64,000 nucleotides of DNA from Cucumis sativus. Its lineage: Eukaryota; Streptophyta; Magnoliopsida; Cucurbitales; Cucurbitaceae. Each line of letters starts with the position of its first letter. The stretch's first letter is position 1. Positions 61,401-64,000 of this stretch are shown piece by piece. Both the position numbers and the translations under genes were made by a program. The DNA lies in contig NC_026660.2 of assembly GCF_000004075.3 (NCBI RefSeq), forward strand, positions 27,965,498 to 28,029,497. Direction: 5' to 3'. Under the pieces are notes generated by a model. That model was not told the DNA's origin and did not search any database. It saw only the letters and a list, made by a program, of their open reading frames with translations.

Positions 61401-63946
61401 TTGTAGAGAGTGAAAGTATCTATTATTTTTTTGTTTTTTCTATAAAGTTTAAGCTTTATGGGATTAAGCATGGCCAAAAGACTAGTGTTCCAATAGTTGT
61501 TGTCATCTAATTTTTTTTTCTTTTACTGCACGTTTCTAAATCTGTTACCTCTATTTTCGCCATTCTAATTATTTTATATAATAATATTATAGGGTTTTGC
61601 CATACCAAAGGAAGCTCAAGTAAAGGTTGCAGAGTTCAATTTTCACGGATCCCCAGCTCAGCTTAGGCATGGGGATGTTGTAATTGCAGCTATCACTAGC
61701 TGCACAAATACCTCAAACCCAAGTGTTATGCTTGGAGCTGCTTTGGTGGCTAAAAAGGCTTGTGAGCTTGGGCTAGAGGTTAGATGTCTGCTCAATTTTG
61801 AAATCATAGTAACCAATTCCTTTGTGCTCTATCAGTTTTGATTCAATTGCAACTTTGTAAATCAGGTTAAGCCCTGGATTAAAACAAGTCTTGCTCCAGG
61901 CTCTGGGGTGGTGACGAAATATTTGGCGAAGAGGTATTTTTGTGACAGTGTGATATGTTAACATTTTTTCAAAAGCACTCATCTAAAGTATGCATGGTTA
62001 CATCTGCAGTGGCTTGCAAAAGTATCTTAATCAGCTAGGATTCAATATAGTTGGCTATGGATGTACTACTTGCATTGGCAATTCAGGAGATATTGATGAA
62101 TCCGTTGCTTCTGCAATAACCGAAAATGGTAACTATTTGCATTGGGTGGAATGTTGGATACTGTTTTAAGGTATTCTAGTAACTCCATTGTTAATAATAT
62201 TTGAATGTCCAGACATAGTTGCTGCAGCCGTACTGTCTGGAAATAGGAATTTTGAGGGTCGTGTACACCCTTTGACGAGGGCCAACTACCTTGCTTCTCC
62301 TCCTCTTGTTGTTGCCTATGCTCTTGCTGGCACAGTAAGTATCTTCTATTTCTCTCTCTCTCTCTCTTTTGAATTCGAATAGATGAATGCTTGTAGATGC
62401 CAGATTTCATAAGCCCTCAAACACCTCTCTACTCCACGAACGTGAATCTTAAAATGAATGTACCGCCACCCATGAAAACCACATCAAATTACCTTGATAT
62501 CTTAAAGATAAGTTTTCAAATGCATAATTCAGAAGCTACTTTGCAGGTGGATATCGATTTCGAAAGTGAGCCTATTGGGGTGGGAAAGGATGGAAAGGAA
62601 GTATTCTTTAGGGACATTTGGCCAACTAGCGAAGAAGTTGCTGAAGTAAGCTACTATACTTTGAAGTGCCTTCTTGATGTTTGAGCATTTTGATTGTTGT
62701 ATTTGGAACTTATCAATTTCCTTTCTTAATTAGGTTGTACACTCAAATGTGTTGCCTGACATGTTTCGTGCCACATACCAAGCGATCACGGAAGGGAATG
62801 CAACTTGGAATCTTTTATCAGTTCCTGAAGGAACACTCTACTCCTGGGACCCAACATCGACATACATTCACGAGCCTCCATATTTCAAAGATATGAGCAT
62901 GTCTCCTCCGGGGCCTCATGGGGTCAAAAACGCATACTGCTTGCTCAATTTTGGTGATAGTATTACAACTGATCACATCTCACCTGCTGGTAGCATCCAT
63001 AAAGACAGTCCTGCTGCCAAGTACCTTCTCGAACGTGGGGTTGATAGAAGAGATTTCAACTCTTACGGAAGTCGCCGTGGTAATGATGAGATCATGGCAC
63101 GTGGCACTTTTGCCAACATTCGCATAGTCAATAAACTATTGAAGGGGGAAGTTGGACCCAAGACAATTCACATTCCCAGTGGGGAAAAACTTTCAGTTTT
63201 TGATGCTGCAATGGTAATTTCTCTCATTTTTTTTTTTACCATATTGATTGTCTCAATAGGAAAAAAAAGTTCCTTGTCCTTAAATTTTACATCTGTTAAC
63301 AGAGATACAAGAGTGAGGGGCAAGATACAATCATTCTTGCCGGTGCCGAGTATGGAAGCGGAAGTTCTCGTGATTGGGCTGCCAAGGGGCCAATGCTTCT
63401 GGTATTATTGTGCATTCTCATACATACATATATATATATATATATAAACTAATAGCTCAATTCTACAACTACGGGCTGACTCCCCCTGGTGATAATTTAA
63501 TGATGCTCTTTGAAACTTTTTTCAGGGTGTCAAAGCAGTTATAGCAAAGAGCTTTGAACGTATACACCGCAGCAACTTGGTCGGTATGGGTATCGTTCCT
63601 CTATGTTTCAAGGCTGGGGAGGATGCCGATTCTCTGGGATTGACTGGGCATGAACGATTCACCATTGATCTTCCAAGCAATGTGGGTGAAATCAGGCCTG
63701 GTCAGGATGTGGCTGTGGTGACAGACACTGGAAAGTCTTTCAGTTGCATTCTAAGATTCGACACAGAGGTACTTCCCCAATCATTCTCTACATGTCTTGA
63801 ATCTAAATGACAACTCCGAAAAACTAGGCGGGTTCTCACAATCTAAAGTTCGGTCTGGTTTGATTATGCAGGTGGAACTGGCATACTTCGATCATGGTGG
63901 AATTCTGCAGTATGTCATCAGGAATTTGATTCACTCAAAGCACTAA
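58401..63946 (+). CDS. ACO1: Cytosolic-type aconitate hydratase (aconitase 1)
   Basis: Twenty exons: 58401-58404, 58545-58649, 58930-59090, 59166-59258, 59374-59559, 59661-59822, 60027-60171, 60585-60727, 60812-60868, 61055-61134, 61224-61299, 61593-61778, 61866-61933, 62010-62128, 62213-62334, 62547-62645, 62734-63213, 63303-63401, 63526-63768, 63872-63946; 900 residues, the length of plant ACO1. It converts citrate to isocitrate through a [4Fe-4S] cluster. Cluster ligands are Cys441 ([10 protein letters not shown]) and Cys507/Cys510 (YGCTTCIGN). Other motifs: [36 protein letters not shown] and [12 protein letters not shown]. The protein starts [11 protein letters not shown] with no mitochondrial presequence, and an in-frame stop precedes the ATG, so a cytosolic form is expected. 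The first exon holds only ATG and one base of codon 2. The gene is complete, ending 54 bases before the window edge. Confidence 0.96.
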
Positions 63947-64000
63947 ATGAGTTAAGGTTGCAGCACTGAGTTCATGAATAAAATGTGGAAGAAAGTTAAC

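Noticed and set aside
62397-62684. Continuous 95-codon frame across an aconitase intron
   Set aside because: Only the part from 62547 matches aconitase; the upstream part is intron with a good acceptor at 62545-62546.

Overview
This window is nuclear DNA of a eudicot plant, most likely a cucurbit. The genes are split by GT-AG introns and separated by kilobases of AT-rich spacer. The gene families are plant ones (class III peroxidase, nepenthesin-like aspartic proteases, clade D PP2C), and a decayed LINE end resembles those common in cucurbits. The species call is inference. I assembled the exon models by hand from splice signals, frame continuity and paralogue comparison. Every complete model gives one uninterrupted reading frame.

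Layout, left to right: a LINE remnant and a tRNA-like SINE (1-723); a La-related protein 1 gene whose last two exons are not in view (minus, 2299-4584); 4.9 kb of spacer; a full-length LARP1 paralogue (minus, 9518-13930), divergent from a METTL23-type methyltransferase (plus, 14633-16134); a PRX64-like peroxidase (minus, 17551-18817); three ten-exon aspartic protease genes, all minus (A 22014-24872, B 27710-30902, C 36847-39589); a small uncharacterised gene (minus, 40337-40949); an intronless OSCA4.1-type channel gene (minus, 42441-44870); a clade D PP2C (plus, 50330-52251), convergent with a membrane-anchored receptor-like cytoplasmic kinase (minus, 52824-55207); and a complete 20-exon cytosolic aconitase (plus, 58401-63946).

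The genes do not form one pathway. From memory, aconitase 1, OSCA4.1, an aspartic protease and LARP1c also lie close together on Arabidopsis chromosome 4 (about At4g35830-At4g35890). The window therefore looks like an old conserved block in which LARP1 and the protease have duplicated locally. The observations most worth following are the LARP1 copy lacking its 3' end, the changed second active-site motif of protease A, the expanded Pro/Ser/Asp repeat tail of protease B, the kinase with two non-consensus motifs, and the aconitase gene with only four coding bases in its first exon. I found no CRISPR array, rRNA gene, convincing tRNA gene or intact transposon.
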